In this document: positions 1 to 7,459 of the stretch, in pieces
Layout: each line of letters starts with the position of its first letter
Position numbering within the stretch: the stretch's first letter is position 1
Assembly: GCA_001986395.2 (NCBI GenBank)
Contig: MQVO02000233.1
Coordinates: forward strand, 1-13,766
Source: Irpex lacteus
Lineage: Eukaryota; Basidiomycota; Agaricomycetes; Polyporales; Irpicaceae
Reading direction: 5' to 3'
DNA length: 13,766 nucleotides
The notes under the pieces: model-generated
What the model saw: only the letters and a program-made list of their open reading frames with translations
Told to the model about the DNA's origin: nothing
The model's database searches: none
Program-made: the position numbers and the translations under genes

Positions 1-155
1 ATAATAAATTTGGGGGATTAATACCATTTTTCTTTTTAAATCAATTATTTTACGGTTATATAATCTTATTCGCCTTATTAGTATTAGTTTCATGAGTAAT
101 TTTACCATATCTTTTACAGTTACAAATCGTGAGATTATTAATAACTAAATTATAA
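1..155 (+). CDS. atp8: ATP synthase subunit 8, 3' part (partial at window edge)
   Basis: Mitochondrial ATP synthase Fo subunit 8, a small single-span inner-membrane protein. The frame that ends at TAA 153-155 reads LIPFFFLNQLFYGYI, then a hydrophobic membrane segment, then a polar tail ending RLLITKL; this matches the family's N-terminal (Q)LIPFFFLNQ signature and its basic C-terminus. About 51 codons are visible. The start lies left of the window, because the usual MPQ beginning is not reached; the residues just before the signature (NKFGG) are atypical, so the upstream frame may be disturbed. Codon 93-95 is TGA inside the membrane segment where Trp fits, evidence for genetic code 4. A trnI follows 7 bases after the stop. 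Confidence 0.9.
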
Positions 156-162
156 TATAAAT

Positions 163-235
163 AAGTCTATTATTTAATGGTTTAAAATATCTCCTTGATA
201 AGGAGGCAATAGATGTTCGATCCATCTTAGACTTA
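163..235 (+). tRNA. trnI: tRNA-Ile (anticodon GAT), copy 1
   Basis: Cloverleaf with a perfect 7-bp acceptor stem (AAGTCTA 163-169 with TAGACTT 228-234) and discriminator A235. The anticodon stem 190-194/202-206 holds loop TTGATAA with anticodon GAT at 197-199. The T arm has stem AGATG/CATCT and loop TTCGATC. It lies between atp8 and trnF. A second, diverged GAT tRNA occurs at 2347-2417 with the same anticodon loop, so one may be a duplicate. Confidence 0.9.
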
Positions 236-237
236 AA

Positions 238-310
238 GTTCCCATAGCTTAATTTGGTTAGAGCATAAATTGAAGCTTTATTGATAAAAGTTCAAGTCTT
301 TTTGGGGACC
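238..310 (+). tRNA. trnF: tRNA-Phe (anticodon GAA)
   Basis: Acceptor GTTCCCA 238-244 pairs with TGGGGAC 303-309 (one G-T pair). The anticodon stem ATAAA/TTTAT holds loop TTGAAGC with GAA at 272-274. The T arm is AAAAG-TTCAAGT-CTTTT. It starts 2 bases after trnI, so the two are probably cut from one transcript. The discriminator would be C310, unusual for tRNA-Phe. Confidence 0.88.
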
Positions 311-522
311 CTATTCTTTTATTTATATTTTTTATTTTTTGTTTTTAAATTTAAAAAATATTTAATTATTTAATTATTATTTTAGTTACTTATTATTTAA
401 TTAAATCTATTTATATTAATAAGAGTATTTCTTATATTTTATCTTTTAATATTTATTTTATTAATATCTTTTTATTTTTATTTACCTTATTTATTAGAAG
501 GTTTATATCTTTTATTATTATA
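311..522. other. AT-rich spacer between trnF and nad3
   Basis: About 210 bases, almost only A and T, with long T-rich runs. No RNA fold or gene recognised. The last part (from about 480) is open in the nad3 frame but has no ATG and does not resemble an Nad3 N-terminus, so it was left out of the gene. Confidence 0.5.
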
Positions 523-808
523 ATGTTTCATATTTATCTTTATTTAAGTCCTATTGTTGCTATTTTATTAATATTAATTAATTATTTTATATCTTTAGAT
601 AATTCTTATATTGAAAAGAAAAGTCCTTTTGAATGTGGTTTTACTTCTTATGAACAATCTAGATCTTCTTTTAATGTTTCTTTCATTTTAGTTGCTATCT
701 TATTTTTACTTTTGATTTAGAAATCTCTTCTCTTTTACCTTATGTTATCTCCGCTTATAATAATAATTTTACGGTTTATTTATCTTATTATTCTTTTTAT
801 TTATTTAA
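523..808 (+). CDS. nad3: NADH dehydrogenase subunit 3, frameshifted and short at the 3' end
   Basis: Subunit of the membrane arm of complex I. From ATG 523 the frame reads a first membrane helix, then [20 protein letters not shown], the Nad3 hallmark (FECGF, with the Cys of the quinone-site loop), then a second helix. The open frame ends at 720. The expected continuation, [10 protein letters not shown], appears in the next frame if one T is restored near 710-713. The following YGLFILLFF needs one more T near 767-770. With both, about 95 residues are encoded, some 20 fewer than usual. The normal C-terminal tail is absent, because the sequence changes near 808-820 to a cox1-like scrap. Either this is a damaged or non-functional copy, or sequencing indels are combined with a real 3' replacement. 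Confidence 0.82.
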
Positions 809-821
809 TACCCTTTAATAA

Positions 822-1142
822 TCCAGCCGATATCTTTTTATTGCTGGAGGAGGTGACCCTGTACTATACCAACACCTATTCTTCCAAACAATTCTATATG
901 TTATTCCTCTAGTTATTATGCCTTCGGGTTTCCGGTTTAACGCATTTTATTCACTCTATGCAAAGCGATTTCCTAACGCAGTAGCTCCAAGTCAATCATT
1001 TCTTGAATGGCTGATTGGGTTTGCTGTAGGCGATGGTAGCTTTGTAGTTAACAGCCGAGGAACTGCTGTATTCGTGATTACACAACTTACTGAAGATATT
1101 CAGGTACTTCTGAACATTATTTTGTTTACAGGGGAGAAATAA
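822..1142 (+). pseudogene. cox1 exon scrap fused to truncated LAGLIDADG homing endonuclease
   Basis: One open frame from 822 to the stop at 1140-1142. It begins with AGGGDPVLYQHLF (843-881), the highly conserved cytochrome oxidase subunit 1 segment that normally continues WFFGHPEVY. Here it runs on into intron-type sequence: MPSGFRFNAFYSLY, a linker, then FLEWLIGFAVGDGSF (about 1000-1044), the first LAGLIDADG motif, and TAVFVITQLTEDIQVL, typical of LAGLIDADG_1 domains. Such endonucleases have about 250-300 residues with two motifs; this frame stops about 50 residues after the first. It looks like an intron-plus-flanking-exon fragment that moved from cox1 to the 3' edge of nad3. It is more GC-rich than its surroundings. 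Not expected to be active. Confidence 0.75.
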
Positions 1143-1329
1143 AAGTTAATATATTAATAAATTAAGAATAAATATAATAAACTGTTTGAACTATACTAAT
1201 ATTTCTAATATGTAAGATTAAAGATATAAATATAATTAATTACTATTTATACAATTAAAGAATATATAATTTGAACTCTTAGTTAAGGAGCGTAGCGAGT
1301 GAGTGGAACGAGGGATACTATAGATTAAA

Positions 1330-1624
1330 ATAAACAAAAATCTTCTTTTCTTAAACTCTTTAGCATTAACCACAATACAACTTGTAGTATTATTACTTCT
1401 ACCGAACCCTCCGTATAAACAATTAATAATAATTTAGCAATCCATCTTTTTGCCCCTTTTGACTCAGCTTTAACTTTATATAAAAGTATTTACATAATCA
1501 GAGAAAATATCAACTTTCTCACAGGAGTAGCCTCCTTTAATAATAAATTGATATTCAGGAATTAAATTTTTAGCCATTTCAACTCTTCAGAGAAATAAAT
1601 AGCAGTCCATTTACCTACCTCCTT
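1330..1624 (-). pseudogene. dpo: Family B DNA polymerase fragment (palm region, motif B), linear-plasmid type
   Basis: Read on the minus strand from 1624 down, the protein is KEVGKWTAIYFSEELKWLKN, then a stretch with IIKGGYSCEKVDIFSDYVN, then AKRWIAKLL followed by NCLYGGFGR. The first part is the segment before motif B of protein-primed family B polymerases; KRWIAKLLLNCLYG is motif B (K-x6/7-N-x-x-Y-G). At least three frame changes are needed (one A lost in the A-run near 1572, one extra base near 1485, one A lost near 1433). Motif C (DTDS) is not seen downstream. It lies in the correct order after the N-terminal polymerase piece at 3408-4533 on the same strand, so both may derive from one split gene. 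Remnant of an integrated invertron plasmid. Confidence 0.7.
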
Positions 1625-1632
1625 TTATTTAA

Positions 1633-1923
1633 ATAAAAATAAAAATAAGGAAAGTAGCTACTTGTTCCATTAAAAAAAATAATGGTTCAATCGAAGCATT
1701 AGATAATGGAACTCCCTCTTCTATCCTTTTTTTTATTAAAAAAAAAGGGGAAGAAGATTTTAGTTGGTTTGTAGATGAGGATGGTAAGATGATAGACTAT
1801 AATAAAAAGATTAATGTTTTTGAAGCTGTACAATTATTGCACCACTTTCTAAACAAAAAGTATGGTATATCTAAGGAAACGGTTAAAGAAATAAAATTTA
1901 TATCTAATATTTTTTTATTCTAA
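1633..1923 (+). pseudogene. Orphan ORF remnant, no ATG, unknown function
   Basis: The frame is open from 1633 to TAA 1921-1923, about 96 codons, without an ATG near its start. From about 1684 the translation is a balanced, soluble-looking sequence (KKKGEEDFSWFVDEDGKMID, then NVFEAVQLLHHFLNKKYGIS) rather than AT-biased noise, so it was probably once coding. No family was recognised. It lies back to back with the minus-strand polymerase fragment and is flanked by A/T homopolymers. It could be the C-terminal part of a plasmid-borne protein. Confidence 0.4.
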
Positions 1924-2140
1924 CAGCTGTGTAATTGTAAGACTCTATTAAAATTTTATTTACTTTATATTTTTATACTTTACTTTGTTGAAGACTATTA
2001 AAATTATAACCTCTCTACTTAAACATTTTTTATTTTTTTATTTCTTTATTTTTATTTATTGAATATAATAATCTAATTATAATATTTTATTTTAAGTTTT
2101 AATTTTAATATTATAAATTTAATTTATTTAATAAAAGGAA
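1924..2140. other. AT-rich spacer
   Basis: No gene seen. Contains an imperfect direct repeat, AAGACTCTATTAAAATT near 1939 and AAGACTATTAAAATTATA near 1991. Near 2130 a TTTAATAAAAGGAATG string recurs, slightly changed, at about 7763-7780 upstream of cox3, so it may be a shared dispersed or regulatory sequence. Confidence 0.35.
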
Positions 2141-2149
2141 TGATGTGAA

Positions 2150-2346
2150 TATAATTGGCACTCATATATCTAGATGTTATGTTCCGAACTCCTGAAGAAC
2201 CACGGTTAAGTGTGGTGGGATCAGTAGGAACAGTAAGTAATATGACAAGGAGGTGTGGCGACCTGACGTTTAAGTACATACCAATTTTATTTTTGGGTTT
2301 ATTAACCCCCTATGAACCTTTTAATAAAGCTAAATATAAATTAATT
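2150..2346 (+). other. GC-richer structured segment of unknown nature
   Basis: An island of mixed base composition (2180-2275) in very AT-rich spacer, just upstream of a trnI. It contains short self-complementary stretches such as GTTC 2181-2184 / GAAC 2197-2200 and CCAC 2200-2203 / GTGG 2213-2216. The string CCGAACTC plus GAAG recalls loop C of 5S rRNA, but the remaining 5S helices could not be built. A 68-codon open frame crosses it, but runs into the tRNA gene and has no recognisable product, so an RNA or remnant is more likely than a protein. Confidence 0.3.
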
Positions 2347-2417
2347 AAGCCTATGATTTAAAGGTAGAATAATTTCTTGATAAGGAATCTGTAGAAGTTC
2401 GAATCTTCTTGGGCTTA
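2347..2417 (+). tRNA. trnI: tRNA-Ile (anticodon GAT), copy 2
   Basis: Acceptor AAGCCTA 2347-2353 pairs with TGGGCTT 2410-2416 (one T-G pair), discriminator A2417. The anticodon stem ATTTC/GGAAT holds loop TTGATAA with GAT at 2379-2381. The T arm is AGAAG-TTCGAAT-CTTCT. The D stem is weak. It shares AAGYCTA, ATTTAA and the CTTGATAAGGA anticodon region with the copy at 163-235 but differs in most stems, so it is a diverged paralogue or an independently acquired gene. Confidence 0.85.
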
Positions 2418-2451
2418 TTGTCTTTTTTTTTTAATTATTCTTTTGTTTAAT

Positions 2452-2538
2452 CCCAACCCAAAAAAACTAATTATTTCATCCGCAATTATTAAAATTTAAT
2501 TTAATTAAATTTTAATTAGAGCCTAGTTTTTTTGTTGG
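2452..2538 (+). repeat. Double-hairpin repeat, copy 1
   Basis: Begins CCCAACCCAAAAAAACTA and ends TAGTTTTTTTGTTGG, so the ends are inverted repeats. The middle holds ATTTCATCCGCAATTATT, an AT palindrome around TTTAATTAAATT, and TTAGAGCC. It is almost identical to the reverse complement of copy 3 at 5038-5125 (one A different). Confidence 0.85.
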
Positions 2539-2690
2539 TTTATTAAAAAAAAAAGGAGGGTAAAGGTAATAATGATTGTTACAGTGATAAAAATTAAATA
2601 TATAATATATTGTTAGACCACTGTCTTTCCCCACTCCTCACCTACTTTTGTCTTTTTCTTATGCCTTTTTATTTTCTTTATTTCTTTTTT

Positions 2691-2715
2691 TTTTAATTAG
2701 AGCCTAGTTTTTTTG
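2691..2715 (+). repeat. Double-hairpin repeat, 3'-end fragment
   Basis: Only the right end is present: TTTTAATTAGAGCC followed by TAGTTTTTTTG, after a T-run. The left arm and palindrome are missing. This is a truncated copy, or one side of a recombination between copies. Confidence 0.65.
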
Positions 2716-2758
2716 ATTTGAAAATAATAAATTTAAATCTAAAATTATAATAATTAGA

Positions 2759-3288
2759 GTGGATTCAAGCACTGACAATTTCAATCATAAGGATTTCCTT
2801 AATAATGAAAATATTTCTTATGGATTAACTATAAATACAGAAAATGTATTGGAATATAAATTTAATATCTTAGAATTTAGTTTAATGTTAGTTTCATATT
2901 TAAATATTAATCTCCCTGGTACTGCAGTGAAATTGAATATGTTAGCTAGATTAGTAGGAGGATACGAGTTAGATAAAGCACCTGCTTTATCGAATGTTTT
3001 ATTTGTGTTTGAAGATTTAACTTGGGTATATTTACAAGGAATATTATCTAAAGTTAATATAAAATTAAGTAGTGGTAGTACAAGTAAAAAAATTTACTGT
3101 CTACTGTTCAATTTTATTTAAGTAACTTCTTAAATATCTTTGGATACTCTGCTGATGAGGTATACCAAAGTTTTATAAGTAACAATAAAAAAAGTAATGT
3201 TATACTTTATAATCAAGACTCTGAAAGAGGATTTTTAACTAAAATGATAATAAAGTTTTTAAATGATACTATAAATAATATAAATTAA
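2759..3288 (+). CDS. Hypothetical protein, one frameshift
   Basis: An open frame from GTG 2759 to 3121 encodes about 120 residues; restoring one T in the TTTT run at 3112-3115 extends it to TAA 3286-3288, about 176 residues in all. The second part (SNFLNIFGYSADEVYQSF) has the same character as the first, which supports a single gene. It is acidic to neutral, with hydrophobic patches (EFSLMLVSYLNINLPG; NVLFVFEDLTWVYLQGIL) but no clear signal peptide. No family was recognised. The GTG start is uncertain; the frame may be a 5'-truncated plasmid ORF. It sits between two hairpin repeats and converges on the minus-strand polymerase piece, which suggests plasmid origin by context only. Confidence 0.5.
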
Positions 3289-3337
3289 AACATAGAAGAA
3301 TTAAAAAAAAATAAAGATATTAGAAAGAATAATCGGC

Positions 3338-3431
3338 ACTCCCCCAAAAAAACTAGTTAGAATTATTTCATCCGCAATTATTAAAATTTAATTAAATTAA
3401 ATTTTAATTAGAGCCTAGTTTTTTGGGGAGT
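3338..3431 (+). repeat. Double-hairpin repeat, copy 2
   Basis: Outer arms ACTCCCCCAAAAAAACTAG and CTAGTTTTTTGGGGAGT pair almost perfectly. The core (ATTTCATCCGCAATTATTAA, an AAATTTAATT palindrome, TTAGAGCC) is the same as in copies 1 and 3. The right arm overlaps the 3' end of the minus-strand polymerase frame and supplies its stop codon. Confidence 0.85.
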
Positions 3432-4533
3432 TTTAGTTTTATAAATTCTCATAGGTAACGCAGGAAGAGTATAAGAAGAATTAATATTAACTTTAAATTT
3501 CTTATAAACAAGTTCATTAAATTTAACTAACACTTGGAACAATGATTTACAATCGATTTTACAATAAGTAAGAGCTTGATCTTTAAAGTTCCATGGTCCA
3601 GATTTATTATTATAATGTAAATCAAACAATTGTTCATAATCTGCCCTAGAAAGATCAGTAAATAATTCATAAGCAGGGAAATCCCCGCTATAATTAATAT
3701 CTGAGAAGTAAAAAGGGAAATGTGTTTTAACAGTAGGTACATTAAATGATTTACACAATCTTCTTAGGCCCATAGGTAATAATAGGAATGAATCTTTAAA
3801 GATAATAGTTCTATTATTCACTTTAAATCTGATAGCCATTAATTTACCATTAAATAATAATGGTTTAACAGTGGCTCCAGGATAATTTAATAAATGTTTA
3901 AGAAGTAAGATTTCATCAAAACCAGATAGATTATGTGCATAAGCATATTTAATACTCTTTAAATTTAATAGTTGATCTAAAAATGAAATAAACATAGTTG
4001 CTTGTGCTTCCTCTGTTATATTAGTAGCAATAGAATTAATATAGTTACCCCCAGTATAATGACCATAGTAAGCTGTAATTAGATAAGGATGATGATTACC
4101 AGAAACATTAACTGTTTCTATATCAAATGTACAAAATGTATCCAAAGCTGATATTTTTTCTTCTACTTTGTGTACTTTAAAGGGTTTAGCAGGTAATTGT
4201 TTTTCAGTTACAATTACTTCACCATCTTGAATATATAAAGTATCATGATTGATTTCTCTTCTAAAGATATTCTGACTTAATTTTGTATCAGTGAATCTTT
4301 GATCTAGAAAACCCATGATAATGTACACTATTAATATTATCTTTTTGATGAATTTCTATAGGTTGTTCCCCATCAAAGATTTTATATATTACAGTACCAT
4401 CTGAAGAATCATCCACAAATTTTACTCTCCCAAAATGATGAGGATTCATATTGGTAGAGCATATCACTGTTAATGATGGTATCCATGTTCAATTCACGGG
4501 TACAACTGTTTTCTTATGTCTTGATGACAACAT
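3408..4533 (-). pseudogene. dpo: Family B DNA polymerase N-terminal part (3'-5' exonuclease domain), linear-plasmid type
   Basis: Protein-primed family B polymerases of this kind copy linear mitochondrial plasmids. The main frame (306 codons from 4328) holds Exo I FDIET (residues 68-72), Exo II AHNLSGFDEI (131-140) and Exo III YCKID (255-259), so the exonuclease catalytic acids are present. The N-terminus extends in the next frame to ATG 4531-4533 (HHFGRVKFVDD) and uses TGA as Trp in VNWTW; one base of frame change near 4320 joins them. The polymerase half is missing: after SYTLPALPMRIYKT the frame runs into hairpin repeat copy 2 and stops inside it. A motif B fragment lies further along the same strand at 1330-1624. 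Intact plasmid enzymes have about 800-1000 residues. The enzyme should lack polymerase activity. Confidence 0.85.
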
Positions 4534-4679
4534 ATGACTAGTTAATATATTTATATTGACTTAATAGTACTTTTTTTACTATTAGATCATATGTATTTAG
4601 ACTAATTAATAAATTATTTATCTTTATTATATATTATTTTATATAATATTTATTATTTAACTAGGGTAAAACTAAAAAT
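4534..4679. other. AT-rich spacer between minus-strand remnants
   Basis: Mostly A/T, with a small palindrome ATATATTATTTTATATAATAT near 4626-4647. No gene recognised. Confidence 0.4.
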
Positions 4680-5011
4680 TATGACCAGTTAATACTATCT
4701 AATATTTAAGGTGTTACACCTGGCGCCATATTACCAGATTTATTTTTAATAAATTTGTAAGTATATTTTAAAAAATATAGATAACATAAAATAAGATATA
4801 TTTTACGTTCGATCACATGGTCTTTATTATTTATATAAAATTTTGCTAGACTGTCCAATTTTATAAAAACCTTTGGTTGTACATCCGTACTGTATTTACG
4901 AATTGAAACACGATTATTTACTGCAACACTTTTCCTTCAGTTTGCATTCCCAAACTCGTATACAACTTTAGATAGTTGAGCGGATACTATTGATGCTCCG
5001 TTACCATTAGG
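4680..5011 (-). pseudogene. Group II intron reverse transcriptase / maturase, N-terminal scrap
   Basis: The minus-strand frame from about 5011 down to TAA 4706-4708 encodes about 100 residues, ending FIKNKSGNMAPGVTP; the frame then reads ILDSINW after one stop. K-P/S-G-N-M-x-P-G followed by x-LD is the signature at the start of the reverse-transcriptase domain of group II intron proteins. The preceding part (NNRVSIRKYSTDV, then a region rich in Lys, Tyr and Leu) fits the linker before it. One internal TGA falls at NANWRKS, read as Trp. The remaining domains (including YADD) are absent. There is no ATG at the start. It lies directly upstream of the polymerase remnant on the same strand, next to hairpin copy 3. 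The match is by motif only. Confidence 0.6.
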
Positions 5012-5037
5012 AATTTATTACCTTAGGTAATAATAAA

Positions 5038-5125
5038 CCAACAAAAAAACTAGGCTCTAATTTAAAATTTAATTAAATTAAATTTTAATAATTGCGGATG
5101 AAATAATTAGTTTTTTTGGGTTGGG
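5038..5125 (-). repeat. Double-hairpin repeat, copy 3 (inverted relative to copy 1)
   Basis: Reads CCAACAAAAAAACTAGGCTC at the left and TAGTTTTTTTGGGTTGGG at the right. Its reverse complement equals copy 1 except for one A. The two lie 2.6 kb apart in opposite orientation and enclose the polymerase, the reverse-transcriptase scrap and the ORF at 2759. Confidence 0.85.
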
Positions 5126-5298
5126 TAATCCTTTTTAGCCTTAGAAAAATAAATTTAAATTTAAATAAAATTTATAAAATAAGATAAAGCAATAAAAGTA
5201 ATATAATATAAAAATTTTTTATCCTCAGCCTATATTCCTTTTTAATTATATAATATAAAAAAAAAAAGGGGAGGATAAAGGATAAAAACAAATTTTAA

Positions 5299-5371
5299 GC
5301 TGAAATGGTTTAAATGGTTAAAACATACCACTCATGACGGTATAATAAAGGTTCAATTCCTTTTTTCGGCT
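5299..5371 (+). tRNA. trnM: tRNA-Met (anticodon CAT)
   Basis: Acceptor GCTGAAA 5299-5305 pairs with TTTCGGC 5364-5370. D arm GTTT/AAAC. The anticodon stem TACCA/CGGTA holds loop CTCATGA with CAT (one A-C mismatch next to the loop). T arm AAAGG-TTCAATT-CCTTT. The CTCATGA loop is typical of Met rather than lysidine-modified Ile(CAT), which cannot be excluded from sequence alone. It precedes nad4. Confidence 0.87.
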
Positions 5372-5596
5372 CTATAATTCTATATTTACTAAGTTTAAAT
5401 TTAAATTTTAAGTAAATAAACTTACAAATAGCCCGTAATAGTATCTTTTTAAAAAAATAGATAATGCTAACAACTCCTTTTTTTTATTAATTATAAATAA
5501 AAAGGGAAAAAATTAAGTCAAATAGAATTATAAGTTAAATTCAATCTTCAAGGTATCTAATTTTAATTAGATAAAATAAAAAATAAAATAAATAAA
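5372..5596. other. trnM-nad4 spacer / nad4 leader
   Basis: AT-rich, about 225 bases. Contains the palindrome AAATTTAAATTT near 5396-5410 and a T-run/A-run hairpin near 5476-5510. No gene. The nad4 leader just before 5597 is A-rich (AAATAAAATAAATAAA). Confidence 0.4.
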
Positions 5597-7053
5597 ATGT
5601 TACAATTATTATTATTAATACCACTACTAGGGAGTGCAATTATACTATTAATCCCAGAAAATAGTAAAGAAAATCAAAGTACAATTAAAAATATAGCATT
5701 AAATATATCATTACTAAATTTTATAGTATCAATCTTTTTATGGGTTCAATTTAATTCAAATACAAGTGAATATCAATTTGTATATGAATTTACAAAATTG
5801 AGTTTCTGTCATTTTAATATAGGGGTAGATGGTATCTCATTATATTATGTTTTATTAACTACATTTATAACACCAATAGCTTTATTATCTAATTTTAATA
5901 ATTTAAGTTCAGAAAAAAGTATTAAATTTTTCGTAATCTCATTTTTACTATTAGAAACATTTCAAATAGCACTATTTGTAGTATTAGACTTATTTCTTTT
6001 CTATATCTTCTTTGAAAGTGTTTTACCAGTATTATTTATAATAATCATAGTATATGGATCCGGAGTAAATAGAATAAGAAGTGCATTGTTATTTTTCTTA
6101 TATACTTTAGCAGGTTCTTTATTTATGTTATTAGCAATCCTACAAATATATAGTAATTTAGGAAGTACAGATTTCACTATTATATCATTAAGTGAAATAA
6201 GTTTAGATAGTCAAAAAATATTATGGTTAGCTTTCTTTTTAGCTTTTGCTGTTAAAACTCCATTATGGCCATTTACAGGTTGGTTATATAGAGCACACAG
6301 TGATGCACCCTTAGCAGCCTCAATCTTATTAGCAGGAACAATCTTAAAATTTGCTAGTTATGGTTATCTAAGAGTATTAATTAACTTTTTACCTGATGCT
6401 ACTAATTACTTTAGTCCTTTAGTACAAACTATTGCTATAATAACTTTAATTTATGCTTCATTTGCTACTATAATTCAGCATGATACAAAAAGTTTAATTG
6501 CTTATAGTAGTATCTGTCACATGGCTGTTGTTATTTTAGGTTTATTTTCTAATACTATTATTGGTATTGAAGGTGCTATTTTACTATCATTAGCTCATGG
6601 TTTTGTTTCTCCTGCTCTATTTATTTGTGTGGGTGGAGTAATATATGATAGATTCCATACTAGAACTATTGCATATATTAGAGGTTTAGCTACTTACTTT
6701 CCAGTTTTCACTATCTTATTTTTTGTATTTACTATAGCAAATACAGGTATACCTTTATCTCTAAACTTTATAGGAGAACAATTATCTTTAATGGGTATTT
6801 GGGAAAGATCACCTATTATTTCAGCTCTAGGTGCTACTGGTATAGTTTTCAGTGCTATATATAGTATCTATCTTTATAATAGAATTTCTTATGGTGTATA
6901 TTCTCCACATTTAAAATCTGCAGAAGATATATCTAGAAGAGAATTTAACCTATTAATTACTCTATTAATACCTACTGTAATTTTAGTATACTACCAAATG
7001 TAATCTTAGATTCTATCCATTTATCAGTTTCAACTTTATTATATTATGTATAG
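5597..7053 (+). CDS. nad4: NADH dehydrogenase subunit 4 (one frameshift near the 3' end)
   Basis: Proton-pumping antiporter-like subunit of complex I in the inner membrane. ATG 5597 gives MLQLLLLIPLLGSAIILLIP, the usual fungal start. A multi-helix hydrophobic protein follows with family signatures: FLYTLAGSLFMLLA, WPFTGWLYRAHSDAPLAASI (charged loop plus the antiporter-like helix), SLAHGFVSPALFICVGG and ANTGIPLSLNFIGEQ. The open frame stops at 7003 after VILVYYQM. The normal C-terminus, NVILDSIHLSVSTLLYY, follows in the next frame up to TAG 7051-7053; one missing G at about 6986 (ILG in place of ILV) restores it. The total is then about 485 residues, the family's usual length. The gene is otherwise intact, so a sequencing indel is likely. 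The first half is rich in A-ending codons and the second in T-ending codons. Confidence 0.95.
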
Positions 7054-7193
7054 GTGCCCCTTACTAATATATAAATATATTATATATACCCCCGTAGTAA
7101 ATTATTTTTATTAAAAAACTACCATTATTATTTGTAAGGCAAGGAGCATTACTCTCCATTCATTCCGCATCGGGGAATTTCTAAAGGTCTTGT

Positions 7194-7385
7194 TTACCTG
7201 GACTTTTGGTAATAAATTTCCATCTGAAAAGCTATGGTTAATAGTTCACCTTTAGAAATTGACAATCCCAATCCTATTACTTTTTCCATTATTTGAATTA
7301 CATTCCCATATTTCATTTTCTGTGCCAATTTGGAAACACATGATGAAAACAGGCTACTTGAAAAGTTGGGGTTTTTATTAAGAAT
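7194..7385 (-). pseudogene. Orphan ORF fragment, unknown function
   Basis: A stop-to-stop minus-strand frame of 63 codons. Its translation looks like real protein: SCVSKLAQKMKYGNVIQIME, then GLGLSISKGELLTIAFQMEI, ending YYQKSR. The base composition is less AT-biased than the flanks. No family recognised and the first internal ATG is well inside. It lies between nad4 and hairpin copy 4, so it may be another selfish-DNA remnant. The opposite strand also has a short open stretch, which weakens the call. Confidence 0.3.
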
Positions 7386-7398
7386 TTACTTCTCGTCC

Positions 7399-7459
7399 AT
7401 CCCCAAAAAACTAGTTAGAATTAATTCATCCGGTAAAGCGACCCTCGTGTTTTTGGGGG
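7399..7459 (+). repeat. Double-hairpin repeat, copy 4 (variant core)
   Basis: The left arm ATCCCCAAAAAACTAGTTAG and AATTCATCCG match copy 2, but the AT palindrome is replaced by GTAAAGCGACCCTCG before the right arm TGTTTTTGGGGGT. The core GCGACCCT is the reverse complement of AGGGTCGC in copy 6 (11415-11506), which defines a second subtype. Confidence 0.75.

Noticed and set aside
1275..1320. GGAGCGTAGCGAGTGAGTGG GC-cluster as a mobile element
   Set aside because: Single short copy in the window, so no repeat family can be shown.
2180..2275. Mitochondrial 5S rRNA gene
   Set aside because: Only loop C-like and AGTAGG strings match; helices I and II could not be built, so not annotated as rRNA.
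2155..2361. 68-codon plus-strand frame
   Set aside because: Runs into the trnI gene at 2347 and begins in spacer with a non-ATG codon; no family seen.
3527..3742. 71-codon minus-strand frame
   Set aside because: Overlaps the polymerase exonuclease domain in another frame; a shadow without its own features.
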